The position numbers and the translations under genes are program-made. Positions 1 through 7,811 of a stretch of 64,000 bases of DNA are shown here, one piece after another. A model generated the notes under the pieces. That model did no database searches. It was not told the origin of the DNA and was given only the letters and a program-made list of their open reading frames with translations. How positions within the stretch are numbered: the stretch's first letter is position 1; each line of letters opens with the position of its first letter. Origin of the DNA: Nocardia sputorum (GTDB lineage Bacteria > Actinomycetota > Actinomycetes > Mycobacteriales > Mycobacteriaceae); NCBI RefSeq assembly GCF_027924405.1, contig NZ_AP026978.1:930001-994000 (forward strand). The letters run 5' to 3'.

Positions 1-55
1 ACAGCACCGCGGCGACCAAGCCGACGATCAGCACGTACAGCAGCATGGTGAGCAT
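1..55 (-). CDS. N-terminal fragment of a membrane protein (cut by window edge)
   Basis: Only the first 18 codons are present. They begin at an ATG at 55 and read MLTMLLYVLIVGLVAAVL, an almost uninterrupted hydrophobic stretch that fits one transmembrane helix or a signal anchor. The gene starts 19 bases downstream of the mrp stop codon on the same strand, so it is probably co-transcribed with mrp. Some actinobacterial DivIVA-domain proteins begin with a similar helix, but nothing in the visible part proves that identity. Confidence 0.55.
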   Translation of the reverse strand, partial: MLTMLLYVLIVGLVAAVL

Positions 56-74
56 GGCACGAGCTTATGCGGGG

Positions 75-1211
75 TTACAGGTGCCGGGTGGTGTCGATGC
101 CGAGCGACATGCCTGCCAGGCCGCGGCGGCGGACGGCGAGCTTGTCGGCGACCTCGAGCAGAGCCTTGGCGGCGGAGTTCTCCGGATCGCGCAGCACGAT
201 GGGGGTGCCTTCGTCGCCCGCTTCGCGCAGAGCCTGTTCGATGGGGATCTGGCCGAGCAACGGCACGGTGGCGCCCACGGCGCGGGTGAGCCGGTCGGCG
301 ACGGCCTGGCCGCCGCCGGAGCCGTACAGGTCCATCCGGGTGCCGTCCGGCAGGTCGAGCCAGGACATGTTCTCCACCACGCCCGCGATGCGCTGGCGGG
401 TCTGCAGCGCGATCGCGCCCGCCCGCTCGGCGACCTCCGCTGCGGCCGGCTGCGGGGTGGTGACCACCAGGATCTCGGCGTTCGGGATCAGCTGCGCGAT
501 GGAGATCGCGACGTCGCCGGTGCCGGGCGGCAGGTCGAGCAGCAGGATGTCCAGGTCGCCCCAGAACACGTCGGCGAGGAACTGCTGCAGCGCCCGGTGC
601 AGCATCGGGCCGCGCCACACCACGGGCGTGTTGCCCTGGGTGAACTGCGCGATGGAGATCATCTTCACGTCGTGCGCGATCGGCGGCATGATCATCCGCT
701 CGACCTGGGTGGGCCTGGCGTCGGTGCCGAGCATCCGCGGGATGGAATGGCCGTAGATGTCGGCGTCCAGCACGCCGACCGACAGCCCCCGCGCGGCCAT
801 CGCGGCGGCCAGGTTCACCGTGACGCTGGACTTGCCGACGCCGCCCTTGCCGGAAGCGACCGCGTAGACCCGGGTCAGCGAGCCGGGCTGGGCGAACGGG
901 ATGACCGGATCGGCCGAGTCGCCGCGCAGCTGCTTGCGCAGTGCGGTGCGCTGCTCGTCGTCCATCACATCTAGGTCGACGGTGATGGCGCCCACACCGG
1001 GCACGTCGGCGACGGCCCTGGAGACCCGCTGCGTGATCTCGGTACGCAGGGGGCATCCCGCCGTCGTCAGATAGATCTCTACGTGGACATCGCTGTCGGC
1101 GCCGATCACGACGCTTTTCACCATGCCCAGCTCGGTGATCGGCTTGCGGATCTCCGGGTCGTCGACCTTCGCGAGGGCACCCCGCACATCCGATTCCGTA
1201 ACGACTGGCAT
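75..1211 (-). CDS. mrp: Mrp/NBP35-family iron-sulfur cluster carrier ATPase
   Basis: This 378-residue cytosolic P-loop ATPase is predicted to carry and transfer iron-sulfur clusters to apoproteins. Residues 1-85 form the MIP18 (DUF59) domain, with a conserved-looking Cys in TTAGCP at about 53. The deviant Walker A motif GKGGVGKSS lies at 121-129 and is the family signature. Downstream are the expected switch segments (DADIYG, DLPPGTGD). The length is normal for actinobacterial Mrp. The gene opens a minus-strand run shared with a downstream membrane protein and, upstream, two lytic transglycosylases. As I recall, Mycobacterium tuberculosis has mrp (Rv1229c) in the same neighbourhood. The ATG start gives the standard N-terminus. 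Confidence 0.95.
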   Translation of the reverse strand: MPVVTESDVRGALAKVDDPEIRKPITELGMVKSVVIGADSDVHVEIYLTTAGCPLRTEITQRVSRAVADVPGVGAITVDLDVMDDEQRTALRKQLRGDSADPVIPFAQPGSLTRVYAVASGKGGVGKSSVTVNLAAAMAARGLSVGVLDADIYGHSIPRMLGTDARPTQVERMIMPPIAHDVKMISIAQFTQGNTPVVWRGPMLHRALQQFLADVFWGDLDILLLDLPPGTGDVAISIAQLIPNAEILVVTTPQPAAAEVAERAGAIALQTRQRIAGVVENMSWLDLPDGTRMDLYGSGGGQAVADRLTRAVGATVPLLGQIPIEQALREAGDEGTPIVLRDPENSAAKALLEVADKLAVRRRGLAGMSLGIDTTRHL

Positions 1212-1230
1212 GGCAGGAATTTTAGGCGTG

Positions 1231-2094
1231 TCAAATTTTGGGCAAGTCCGCGGCCCGGGGTGCGACCCCCGTGCTGTAGGAAGTCTCCCAGGCCATGACG
1301 TTCGCGACGTACGCCATGGAGTGGTTGTACCGCAGGATCGCCTTGGACTGTTGGGCCAGGTCGCGCATGTTCAGGCCGCCGTCGCACAGGTACTTCCCGG
1401 CCGTCAGAGCGGCGTCGAAGAGATTCTGCGGATCGGCGATGCCGTCGCCGTTGCCGTCGGCCGCGTAGCGCTTCCAGGTGTCGGGCAGGAACTGCATCGG
1501 CCCGATCGCGCGGTCGTAGCCGTCCAGGCCGTCGAGCGCGCCGTCGTCGGAGTCCCGGACGACGTGGTTGCCGGTGAGCGAGCCGTCCAGCACCGGGCCG
1601 TAGACGGGGCTCAGCGGATTGCCGTCGGCGTCGGCTTTGCCGCCGAACGCGTGGGTGGACTCCACCCGTCCGATGCCGGCCAGCAGCGACCACGGCATGC
1701 CGCATACCGGGTTCTCGGCCGCCAAGACGCGTTCCGCGTTCTGGTACGCCGCGACGGCCACGCCGGGAACGCCGAGCGGCCCGGCCGGCATCGCGGCCGG
1801 TTGCCGACCATTAGGCAGCGCAACGGTTTTCACCAGCGGTGTCGCGGTGGGCGCGGCCTTGGCCATGGCGTGCGCGACGAATTCGGCCGCGGCGACGGGC
1901 TCGGCGGCCGCCTGCGGGCGGGCGCCCTGGACGCTCTGGTCGTCCGGCGTCTGGACCGCGGCCGCGAGGGGTACGGCGTCGCCGACCTCGGAGGCTGCCG
2001 TGACGGATACCAGCCCGGCGGGAACCAGTCCGGTCAACGCGATGACGGAACTCCGTCTGGCGGTGGCAGGCGGTTGTTTTCGATGACGCCCCAC
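1231..2094 (-). CDS. Secreted lytic murein transglycosylase (SLT_2/MltB-like)
   Basis: A 287-residue exported cell-wall hydrolase. The N-terminus has a basic stretch followed by a hydrophobic segment (VIALTGLVPAGLVSV) typical of a signal peptide or anchor, then an Ala/Pro-rich spacer to about 105. The catalytic domain begins near 110 and carries the putative acid Glu145 in GIGRVESTHAFGG, then the family blocks IGPMQFLPDTW, DGNGDGIADPQN and AGKYLCDGG. It should cleave peptidoglycan glycan strands. The start is GTG, with GGAGGG about 10 bases upstream. It is a paralogue of the next gene upstream (2208-3686). Two TTTGTTAC repeats lie in the upstream gap. Confidence 0.9.
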   Translation of the reverse strand: MGRHRKQPPATARRSSVIALTGLVPAGLVSVTAASEVGDAVPLAAAVQTPDDQSVQGARPQAAAEPVAAAEFVAHAMAKAAPTATPLVKTVALPNGRQPAAMPAGPLGVPGVAVAAYQNAERVLAAENPVCGMPWSLLAGIGRVESTHAFGGKADADGNPLSPVYGPVLDGSLTGNHVVRDSDDGALDGLDGYDRAIGPMQFLPDTWKRYAADGNGDGIADPQNLFDAALTAGKYLCDGGLNMRDLAQQSKAILRYNHSMAYVANVMAWETSYSTGVAPRAADLPKI

Positions 2095-2129
2095 GGTGTG
2101 GTGACCCTCCCATGACTCGCTGTGAGCCG

Positions 2130-2179
2130 TTTGTTACGGACCAAGGGAGAGGCTACCGCATCCGAGACCTTTTTGTTAC
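2130..2179 (-). promoter_or_regulatory. Paired GTAACAAA direct repeats upstream of the transglycosylase gene
   Basis: In the gap between the two transglycosylase genes, TTTGTTAC occurs twice in the same orientation (2130-2137 and 2172-2179; GTAACAAA on the coding strand), with starts 42 bases apart, about four helical turns. Closer to the start codon the coding strand reads CTCACAGCGAGTCATG. GTAAC-type and GTCACA-type repeats resemble reported MtrA response-regulator sites in actinobacteria, which control cell-wall hydrolases. Any link to MtrA here is inference. Confidence 0.3.
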
Positions 2180-2207
2180 TGCTTCGTGATCTGATGTGAG
2201 GTTTGAA

Positions 2208-3686
2208 TCACTGCGGGGGAGCCGGTGGCGCGGGAAGGGGGATGACGATGCCGAAGGGCAAGGTTATCCCGGGTTGCGGCGTGGGCGTGGACGCGGCGTC
2301 GGGCACCGGTTCGGGTTCCGGCGCGGGCGGTGTGGTGGTGGCCGGCTCGGTATCGCCGCCGCGGGGCGCGGTATCGGGAGCGGGCGGATCGCCCGGGAGG
2401 GGTACGGATTCGGTCGTGGCGAGTGTGGTGTCGGGCTGTGCGCATCGGGCGGCTGCCTGGTCCGGGGCGCCGGGCTGACCCATGGTTCCGGTATCGGCGG
2501 GCTTGGCTCCGTTGGCGGGTCCAGCCGGGCCGGGGGTTTGGGCCGGTGCGGCGCCATAGGGTTGCTGCGGGGCTAGTGGTACGCGTGCGGTCCCGGGTAG
2601 GTCGGGGAACGGCATCGGCGCGGGAACCGACTGTCCCACACATGGATCGACCGGCGGGGGCGGGCAGAAGATCCCGCAAGGGATCGGCGGCAGGCCCGGG
2701 ATCGTGATCATCACCGTGGTCGGCGCGGGCCGCGGCCGCGGCCTCGGAGCCAGGCCCGCTGCCCGTGCCTGCTCGTCCGGATCGATGGCCGGCGTCTGGG
2801 TGCGCACCGCGCTCATGTCCGGACTCGGCGAGAGCGTGCCCGGCGCCACCAGATCCGGCGAGATCCGCACCTGCGTCGGCGAACCACCCGTCCGATACGC
2901 CGCCGACCAACTCAGCACATTGGCCGCGTACGCCATCGAGTTGTTGTACCGCAACACCGCCCGCAACTCCTGCGACCCGTCTCGCAGATCCAGACCCCCC
3001 GAACACAGGTACTTCCCGGCCGCCAACGCCGCATCGAACACATTGTGCGGATCGGCCACCCCGTCCCCGTTCCCATCCGCCCCGTAGGCACTCCACGTGC
3101 CGGGCAGGAACTGCATCGGCCCCAACGCCCGCACATACCCCCCGTCCGCCGCCTTGATCACCTCGTTACCCGGCAGACTCCCATCCAACGCCGGACCGAA
3201 GATCGGCGCCACCGTCGTCCCCGCCGCATCCGTGCGCCCACCACGGGCGTGCCCCGACTCGATCCGCCCGATCCCCGCCAGCAAACTCCACGACAACCCG
3301 CACCCCGGCGTCGAGGACGCCAACGCCAACTCCGCGTTCCGATACGCCGCCAACACCACCTCGGGAATCCCGAGCGCACCGCCCGCCGAGGGCAACCTCA
3401 TCTCCTGCAGCGGGACCGAACCCGCGAACGGCGCCCCGGGCGTCACCGCCCGCAATCGCCGCGGACCCTCCGCCGTCGCCGGCAACAACCCCACCACCCG
3501 CGACTCCGCGCTCGCCGCCGCCAGCACCTCCGGCGCACGCGGCGCCGGCTCACGCACCGGCGTCTGCACCCCCGAACCACTCACCACCGCACCAGCAACA
3601 ACCAAAGCCGAGACCGTTATCGGAGCAGATACACGCATTCGGCCACACCCAATCCTCGACGTCGTGGGAGCGGCTGTCCGGGACAT
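2208..3686 (-). CDS. Lytic transglycosylase with long proline-rich C-terminal tail
   Basis: A 492-residue paralogue of the downstream enzyme. A signal-anchor-like segment (ITVSALVVAGAVVSG) precedes a spacer. The SLT_2-type catalytic domain then runs from about 105 to 265, with putative catalytic Glu143 in GIGRIESGHARGG and the shared blocks LGPMQFLPGTW, DGNGDGVADPHN and AGKYLCSGG. After about residue 270 the protein continues for roughly 220 residues of Pro/Ala/Thr-rich, low-complexity sequence ending in PAPPAPPQ, which the neighbour lacks. That tail probably spans or associates with the cell wall. ATG 3686 has AGGG six bases upstream; ATG 3638 is an alternative start just before the hydrophobic segment. 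Confidence 0.88.
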   Translation of the reverse strand: MSRTAAPTTSRIGCGRMRVSAPITVSALVVAGAVVSGSGVQTPVREPAPRAPEVLAAASAESRVVGLLPATAEGPRRLRAVTPGAPFAGSVPLQEMRLPSAGGALGIPEVVLAAYRNAELALASSTPGCGLSWSLLAGIGRIESGHARGGRTDAAGTTVAPIFGPALDGSLPGNEVIKAADGGYVRALGPMQFLPGTWSAYGADGNGDGVADPHNVFDAALAAGKYLCSGGLDLRDGSQELRAVLRYNNSMAYAANVLSWSAAYRTGGSPTQVRISPDLVAPGTLSPSPDMSAVRTQTPAIDPDEQARAAGLAPRPRPRPAPTTVMITIPGLPPIPCGIFCPPPPVDPCVGQSVPAPMPFPDLPGTARVPLAPQQPYGAAPAQTPGPAGPANGAKPADTGTMGQPGAPDQAAARCAQPDTTLATTESVPLPGDPPAPDTAPRGGDTEPATTTPPAPEPEPVPDAASTPTPQPGITLPFGIVIPLPAPPAPPQ

Positions 3687-3722
3687 CCCCTGCCCTGGCC
3701 GCTCTGGACAACGTTGTCCAGG

Positions 3723-4373
3723 TTACCCACCAGTCAGGTCCTTATTCGGCATTTCTGGTTGATCATCGGTTACCGACGGTGAAACCGATGCCGGAGCGGG
3801 CTTTCGGCCGGAGCTTTTCTTGCGGCCGCCCTTTCCTCCGCTTTCCGACCGGATCTCGTGTTCAGGGGATTCCGTGGCCTCGATCCGGTCCAGAATCCCT
3901 TTCAGCTCATCCAATTCCCGGCGCAGGTAATCCCGCGTCGCCACTTCGCCGACCGCGAGGCGCAGCGCGGCCAGTTCGCGGGCCAGAAACTCGGTGTCCG
4001 CCTTGGTCTGAGCGGCCCGCACCCGGTCCTCCTCCAGAGCGACCCGGTCCCGGTTGTCCTGCCGGTTCTGCGCCAGCAGGATCAGCGGCGCCGCGTAGGC
4101 GGCCTGGGTGGAGAACGCCAGGTTCAGCAGGATGAACGGGTACGGATCCCAGCGCAACGCGACTACGAAGACGTTCAACGCGATCCAAACCAGCACCACG
4201 ATCGTTTGCACCGCGAGATACCGGCCGGTCCCTAGGAATCGCGCCACCCGCTCGCTGCTGCGGGCCAGTGCCTCGGCGTCCCATTCCAATCGGAACCGGC
4301 CCTCCACCGGCGTCTCCAGACGCTGGCGGGCCCTGCTGTGACCGAGCCGCACGCCCGGGTCGTTCTCGCTCAC
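3723..4373 (-). CDS. DUF1003 family membrane protein
   Basis: A 216-residue protein of the DUF1003 family, function unknown. Two hydrophobic helices sit near residues 50-100 (VQTIVVLVWIALNVFVVAL; YPFILLNLAFSTQAAYAAPLILL), followed by the family-typical AQNRQDNRDRVALEEDR segment and a charged, probably coiled-coil region. The C-terminus is Lys/Ser-rich and disordered. The frame stays open upstream, but GTG at 4373 is preceded by GAAAGGACAGACC, a good ribosome site, so I start there. It begins 37 bases after the MgtE-N/CBS gene on the same strand, so the two are probably co-transcribed. Confidence 0.88.
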   Translation of the reverse strand: MSENDPGVRLGHSRARQRLETPVEGRFRLEWDAEALARSSERVARFLGTGRYLAVQTIVVLVWIALNVFVVALRWDPYPFILLNLAFSTQAAYAAPLILLAQNRQDNRDRVALEEDRVRAAQTKADTEFLARELAALRLAVGEVATRDYLRRELDELKGILDRIEATESPEHEIRSESGGKGGRKKSSGRKPAPASVSPSVTDDQPEMPNKDLTGG

Positions 4374-4410
4374 GGTCTGTCCTTTCGGGCGGGTGCGGGG
4401 CTCCGCGCGG

Positions 4411-5691
4411 TCACGCTCCGCCCCGCTCGTCGGTCTCTTCCTGGTCGCGCCAGTCCTCGGGCAGCAGATGGTCGAGGACGTCATCGACGCTGACCGCGCC
4501 GAGCAAGTGGTTCTCCTCGTCCACCACCGGTCCGCACACCAGGTTGTAAGTCGCGAAATACCGCGTCACGGCGGCCAAGGGGAGTTCGGGGCGCAGCGGC
4601 GAGAGATCGGTGTCGAGAATGCCGCCCACCAGGTGGGCGGGGGGTTCACGCAGCAGCTGCTGGATGTGCACCGAACCCAGGTAGCGGCCCGTCGGCGTCG
4701 CTGTGGGGGGACGGACCACGAACACCATGGAGGCCAGCGCGGGCGTCAGGTCCGGGTTGCGCACCCGCGCCAAGGCTTCGGCCACCGTCGTGGACGGCGT
4801 CAGGATGATCGGTTTCGGCGTCATCAGACCGCCCGCGCTGTAGGGGGAGTGCTCGAGCAGCCTGCGCACCGGCTCGGACTCCTGCGGGTCCATCAGGGCG
4901 AGCAGCGATTCGGCCTCGCCCTCGGGCAGCTCGCCCAGCAGGTCGGCGGCGTCGTCGGGGTCCATCGCCTCCAGGACGTCGGCGGCCCTGCGCACCTCCA
5001 GATGACCGAGCAGATCGACCTGCTCGTCGTCCGGCAGCTCCTGCACCACGTCGGCCAGACGTTCGTCGTCCAGCGCGACGGCCACCTCGATCCGCCGTTT
5101 CTCCGGCAGCTCCCGCAGCTGCTGCGCCACGTCGGCCGCGCGCATGCCCTCGAACCCTTCGAGCAGTTGCGTGACGTCCTGTCCGGGCCTGCCGATCTCG
5201 TAGGGCGTCAGGCCGGACACCCTGGTCCAGTCCACGACGTGCACCGTGCGCCTGCGGCCCAGCCTCCGGTGCCCGCGCACCGCGACCCTGCTGACCAGCC
5301 AGTCCCTCGAACGGGTCTGCTCGATGCCGAGATCGACCACGTGGACGTCCACGCCCGTCAGATCCGGCAGGTCCGGGTCCTCGACCCGCACCACCGAGTC
5401 GACGACCTGCGCCAGCGCGAGCATCTCGCCCGGACGCTGCGTGAACCGCCGCAGGCTGACCGTTCCGGTGTTCAGCGTGACCACGCCGGGTTCGATCGCG
5501 GTGATCCGCAGGATCGGCACGAAAATACGCCGCCGGGTGGGCAATTCGACGACCAATCCGTGCACGCGGGGCTGCTGGCGGTCGGAGCGGACGGCCACGA
5601 CGACGTCACGAATGCGGCCGATAGACTCGCCGTCCGGTCCCAGCACCGCCAAACCGGCCAGCCTGGCGACGTACACCCTGGTAGCTGCCAT
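4411..5691 (-). CDS. PRC-barrel / MgtE-N / CBS-domain protein without transporter domain
   Basis: A 426-residue soluble protein. The N-terminal ~90 residues resemble a PRC-barrel (GPDGESIGRIRDVVVAV), followed by a second beta-rich segment. From about 215 to 320 is an MgtE N-terminal superhelix (EMRAADVAQQLRELPEKRR, MDPDDAADLLGELPEGEAE), then two CBS domains containing VGGILDTDLSPLRPELPLAA and ending with VDDVLDHLLPEDW. No transmembrane helices of the MgtE channel are present, so it is not itself a magnesium transporter. It may sense magnesium or nucleotides. As I recall, M. tuberculosis Rv1232c has the same architecture near mrp. Confidence 0.88.
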   Translation of the reverse strand: MAATRVYVARLAGLAVLGPDGESIGRIRDVVVAVRSDRQQPRVHGLVVELPTRRRIFVPILRITAIEPGVVTLNTGTVSLRRFTQRPGEMLALAQVVDSVVRVEDPDLPDLTGVDVHVVDLGIEQTRSRDWLVSRVAVRGHRRLGRRRTVHVVDWTRVSGLTPYEIGRPGQDVTQLLEGFEGMRAADVAQQLRELPEKRRIEVAVALDDERLADVVQELPDDEQVDLLGHLEVRRAADVLEAMDPDDAADLLGELPEGEAESLLALMDPQESEPVRRLLEHSPYSAGGLMTPKPIILTPSTTVAEALARVRNPDLTPALASMVFVVRPPTATPTGRYLGSVHIQQLLREPPAHLVGGILDTDLSPLRPELPLAAVTRYFATYNLVCGPVVDEENHLLGAVSVDDVLDHLLPEDWRDQEETDERGGA

Positions 5692-5753
5692 GCTGCCAGG
5701 CTAGATGTTCGCGGGCGGGTGTTCGCACCCCGCCACGATCGACGGGAGTGATC

Positions 5754-6710
5754 ATGAAGCCGCGCCGTTCGGTGCTCGCCTGCCCGGGCAGCAACACGAA
5801 GATGATCGAGAAAGCCAAGACCCTGCCCGTCGACGAGGTGTTTCTCGATCTGGAGGACGCGGTCGCCCCGGTCGCGAAGGCCGAGGCGCGGGCGAACATC
5901 GTCGCGGCGCTGAACGACTCCGGGTGGGGAACGCAACTGCGTGTGGTCCGGGTCAACGACTGGACCACCGAATGGACCTACGCCGACGTCATTTCCGTGG
6001 TCGAGGGCGCGGGCGCCGCGCTGGACGCGATCCTGCTGCCCAAGGTGACCGACGCGGGGCAGGTGCGCGCGCTGGACCTGCTGCTGTCCCAGCTGGAGAA
6101 GACCTGTGGCCTGGACGTCGGCCGGATCGGGATCGAGCCGCAGATCGAGAACGCGCTGGGGTTGCGCAACATCGACGCCATCGCCACCGCCAGCCCCCGG
6201 GTACAGACCCTGGTCTTCGGCCCGGCGGACTTCATGGCCAGCATCAACATGCGGACCCTGGTGGTCGGTGAACAGCCGGAGGGCTACGACACCGGCGACG
6301 CCTACCACCACATCCTGATGACCATCCTGCTCGCCGCCCGCGCCCACGGTCTGCAGGCGATCGACGGCCCGTACCTGCAGATCCGGGATGTCGAGGGCTT
6401 CCGGCGGGCCGCCGCGCGCACGGCCGCGCTGGGATTCGACGGCAAGTGGGTGCTGCACCCCGGCCAGATCGAGGCGGCGAACGAGATCTTCAGCCCGCGC
6501 CAAGCGGACTACGACCGCGCGGAGGAAATCCTCGACGCCTACGCCTTTCACACCTCGGCGGCCGGCGGCGCGCGCGGTGCGGTGATGCTCGGCGACGAGA
6601 TGATCGACGAGGCCAGCGCCAAAATGGCCCATGTGATCGCGGAAAAGGGCCGGGCGGCCGGAATGACGCGCACCACGCGTTTCACACCACCGCAGGATGC
6701 GCCGGAATAG
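5754..6710 (+). CDS. HpcH/HpaI aldolase / CitE-like CoA-ester lyase
   Basis: A 318-residue TIM-barrel lyase of the citrate lyase beta-subunit/malyl-CoA lyase family, expected to cleave or form 3-hydroxyacyl-CoA esters such as malyl-CoA or citramalyl-CoA. Family features include RSVLACPGSN at the N-terminus, the metal-binding region EVFLDLEDAV, IGIEPQIENALGLRN, VFGPADFMASI and KWVLHPGQIEAAN near the C-terminus. There are no citrate lyase alpha or gamma genes nearby, so it is a stand-alone enzyme. ATG 5754 follows GGGAG at a five-base gap; the in-frame GTG at 5748 overlaps that site and is less likely. It diverges from the MgtE-N/CBS gene. Confidence 0.88.
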   Translation: MKPRRSVLACPGSNTKMIEKAKTLPVDEVFLDLEDAVAPVAKAEARANIVAALNDSGWGTQLRVVRVNDWTTEWTYADVISVVEGAGAALDAILLPKVTDAGQVRALDLLLSQLEKTCGLDVGRIGIEPQIENALGLRNIDAIATASPRVQTLVFGPADFMASINMRTLVVGEQPEGYDTGDAYHHILMTILLAARAHGLQAIDGPYLQIRDVEGFRRAAARTAALGFDGKWVLHPGQIEAANEIFSPRQADYDRAEEILDAYAFHTSAAGGARGAVMLGDEMIDEASAKMAHVIAEKGRAAGMTRTTRFTPPQDAPE

Positions 6711-6722
6711 CAGAATGGAGCT

Positions 6723-7214
6723 ATGACGAATCCCTTGGGGAACTCGAGCCGTGCGCGGCCGGGCCTCCCGACGCCACCGTCGGGCTGGCCGGTCGGCTCG
6801 TATCCGACCTATGTCGAGGCGCAGAAGGCGGTCGACTATCTGGCCGACAACCAGTTCCCGGTGCAGGACGTGACCATCGTCGGCGTCGACTTGATGCAGG
6901 TGGAGCGGGTTCTCTATCGGCTGACCTGGGGCAAGGTGATCGGCGGCGGCGTGGTGTCGGGCGCCTGGCTCGGCCTGTTCCTCGGCCTGCTGCTCAGCCT
7001 GTTCACCACCAGCGGCGCGCTGGGTCCGCTGCTCGTCGGCTTGGTCGGCGGCGTCATCTTCGGCGTCATCTCGACCTCGATCCCGTACGCCGCGACCAGG
7101 GGGCAGCGCGATTTCGCGTCCACCATGCAACTGGTGGCGGGCCGCTACGACGTGCTGTGCGATCCGAAGTCGGCCGAGCAGGCGCGGGACATGCTCGCGC
7201 GGCTGGCGATCTGA
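6723..7214 (+). CDS. General stress protein (YflT/GSP17M-like) membrane protein
   Basis: A 163-residue protein. Residues ~20-70 contain the YflT-type fold (VGSYPTYVEAQKAVDYLADNQFPVQDVTIVG), followed by a Gly-rich pair of membrane segments (GVVSGAWLGLFLGLLLSLF; LLVGLVGGVIFGVIS). The last part returns to a soluble segment ending QARDMLARLAI. In Bacillus the family is heat- and stress-induced; the biochemical role is unknown. It starts 12 bases after the CitE-like gene and ends three bases before the next start, so the three genes likely form an operon. Confidence 0.8.
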   Translation: MTNPLGNSSRARPGLPTPPSGWPVGSYPTYVEAQKAVDYLADNQFPVQDVTIVGVDLMQVERVLYRLTWGKVIGGGVVSGAWLGLFLGLLLSLFTTSGALGPLLVGLVGGVIFGVISTSIPYAATRGQRDFASTMQLVAGRYDVLCDPKSAEQARDMLARLAI

Positions 7215-7217
7215 CGC

Positions 7218-7799
7218 ATGGAAGTGCTGGAGACGGTCCGCACCGAGGTGCTGGGCCATTTCGGCGTGGACGCCGCGCAGGTGGACGCCGCGTCGGTCAC
7301 CTTCCTGGGTTTGGAGCCGATCGAGATCCTGCGCATCGTCGAGGGCGATCTGGTGCACTACGTGACGCTGGGCGGCAGCAGGCATCCGATGGGCGATCCC
7401 GCGGCGGTGCACGCCGATCCGGTGCGCGGGCCGCGCGCGGAACTGGTGCTGACGTTGCGGTCCGGGGTCGGCGCCAGCTCGGGCCTGGCCAAGTCGCTCG
7501 GCGTGCTGGCCGCGGCGCCGGTCGTGGAAGGCGTTGTGCTGCAAGCCGACGCGCTGCTGGATCTGGGTGAGCCGATGTGGCGCGACGCGCCGTTCACCGC
7601 CGTTCTGCTCGGCGACAGCGACATCCCGGCGGTGCCGCTGCCCGACCCGGCCGAGCCGGTGCGGTATTTCGCGGTGACGCCGGTGACCGCCACGGAGGCG
7701 GCGTGGGTCCGGGTCCGTGGTGCGCAGGCGCTGCGGGAGGCCTGGCAGGAAGCCGGGATCGACGTGCGCGATCCGAGACGCGGCGCCGCCAGTTTGTGA
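7218..7799 (+). CDS. Suppressor-of-fused (SUFU) domain protein
   Basis: A 193-residue cytosolic protein resembling bacterial SUFU-domain proteins. Supporting features are HYVTLGGSRHPMGDP, RAELVLTLRSG, and the later FTAVLLGDSDIPAVPLPDPAEPVRYFAVTPVTATEAAW, matching the family pattern in which a 'vtlGlsrypm' strand is followed by an 'R-E-l-l' strand and a C-terminal 'tpvt..E' helix. Bacterial members sometimes act as immunity or adaptor proteins, but this one has no toxin neighbour. It lies three bases after the stress-protein gene and ends 12 bases from the convergent corA stop. Functional assignment beyond the fold is not possible. Confidence 0.7.
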   Translation: MEVLETVRTEVLGHFGVDAAQVDAASVTFLGLEPIEILRIVEGDLVHYVTLGGSRHPMGDPAAVHADPVRGPRAELVLTLRSGVGASSGLAKSLGVLAAAPVVEGVVLQADALLDLGEPMWRDAPFTAVLLGDSDIPAVPLPDPAEPVRYFAVTPVTATEAAWVRVRGAQALREAWQEAGIDVRDPRRGAASL

Positions 7800-7811
7800 T
7801 CCGCCGCCCGG

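Noticed and set aside
4411..5691. MgtE magnesium transporter
   Set aside because: The transmembrane channel domain is absent; only the cytosolic N-domain and CBS modules are present.
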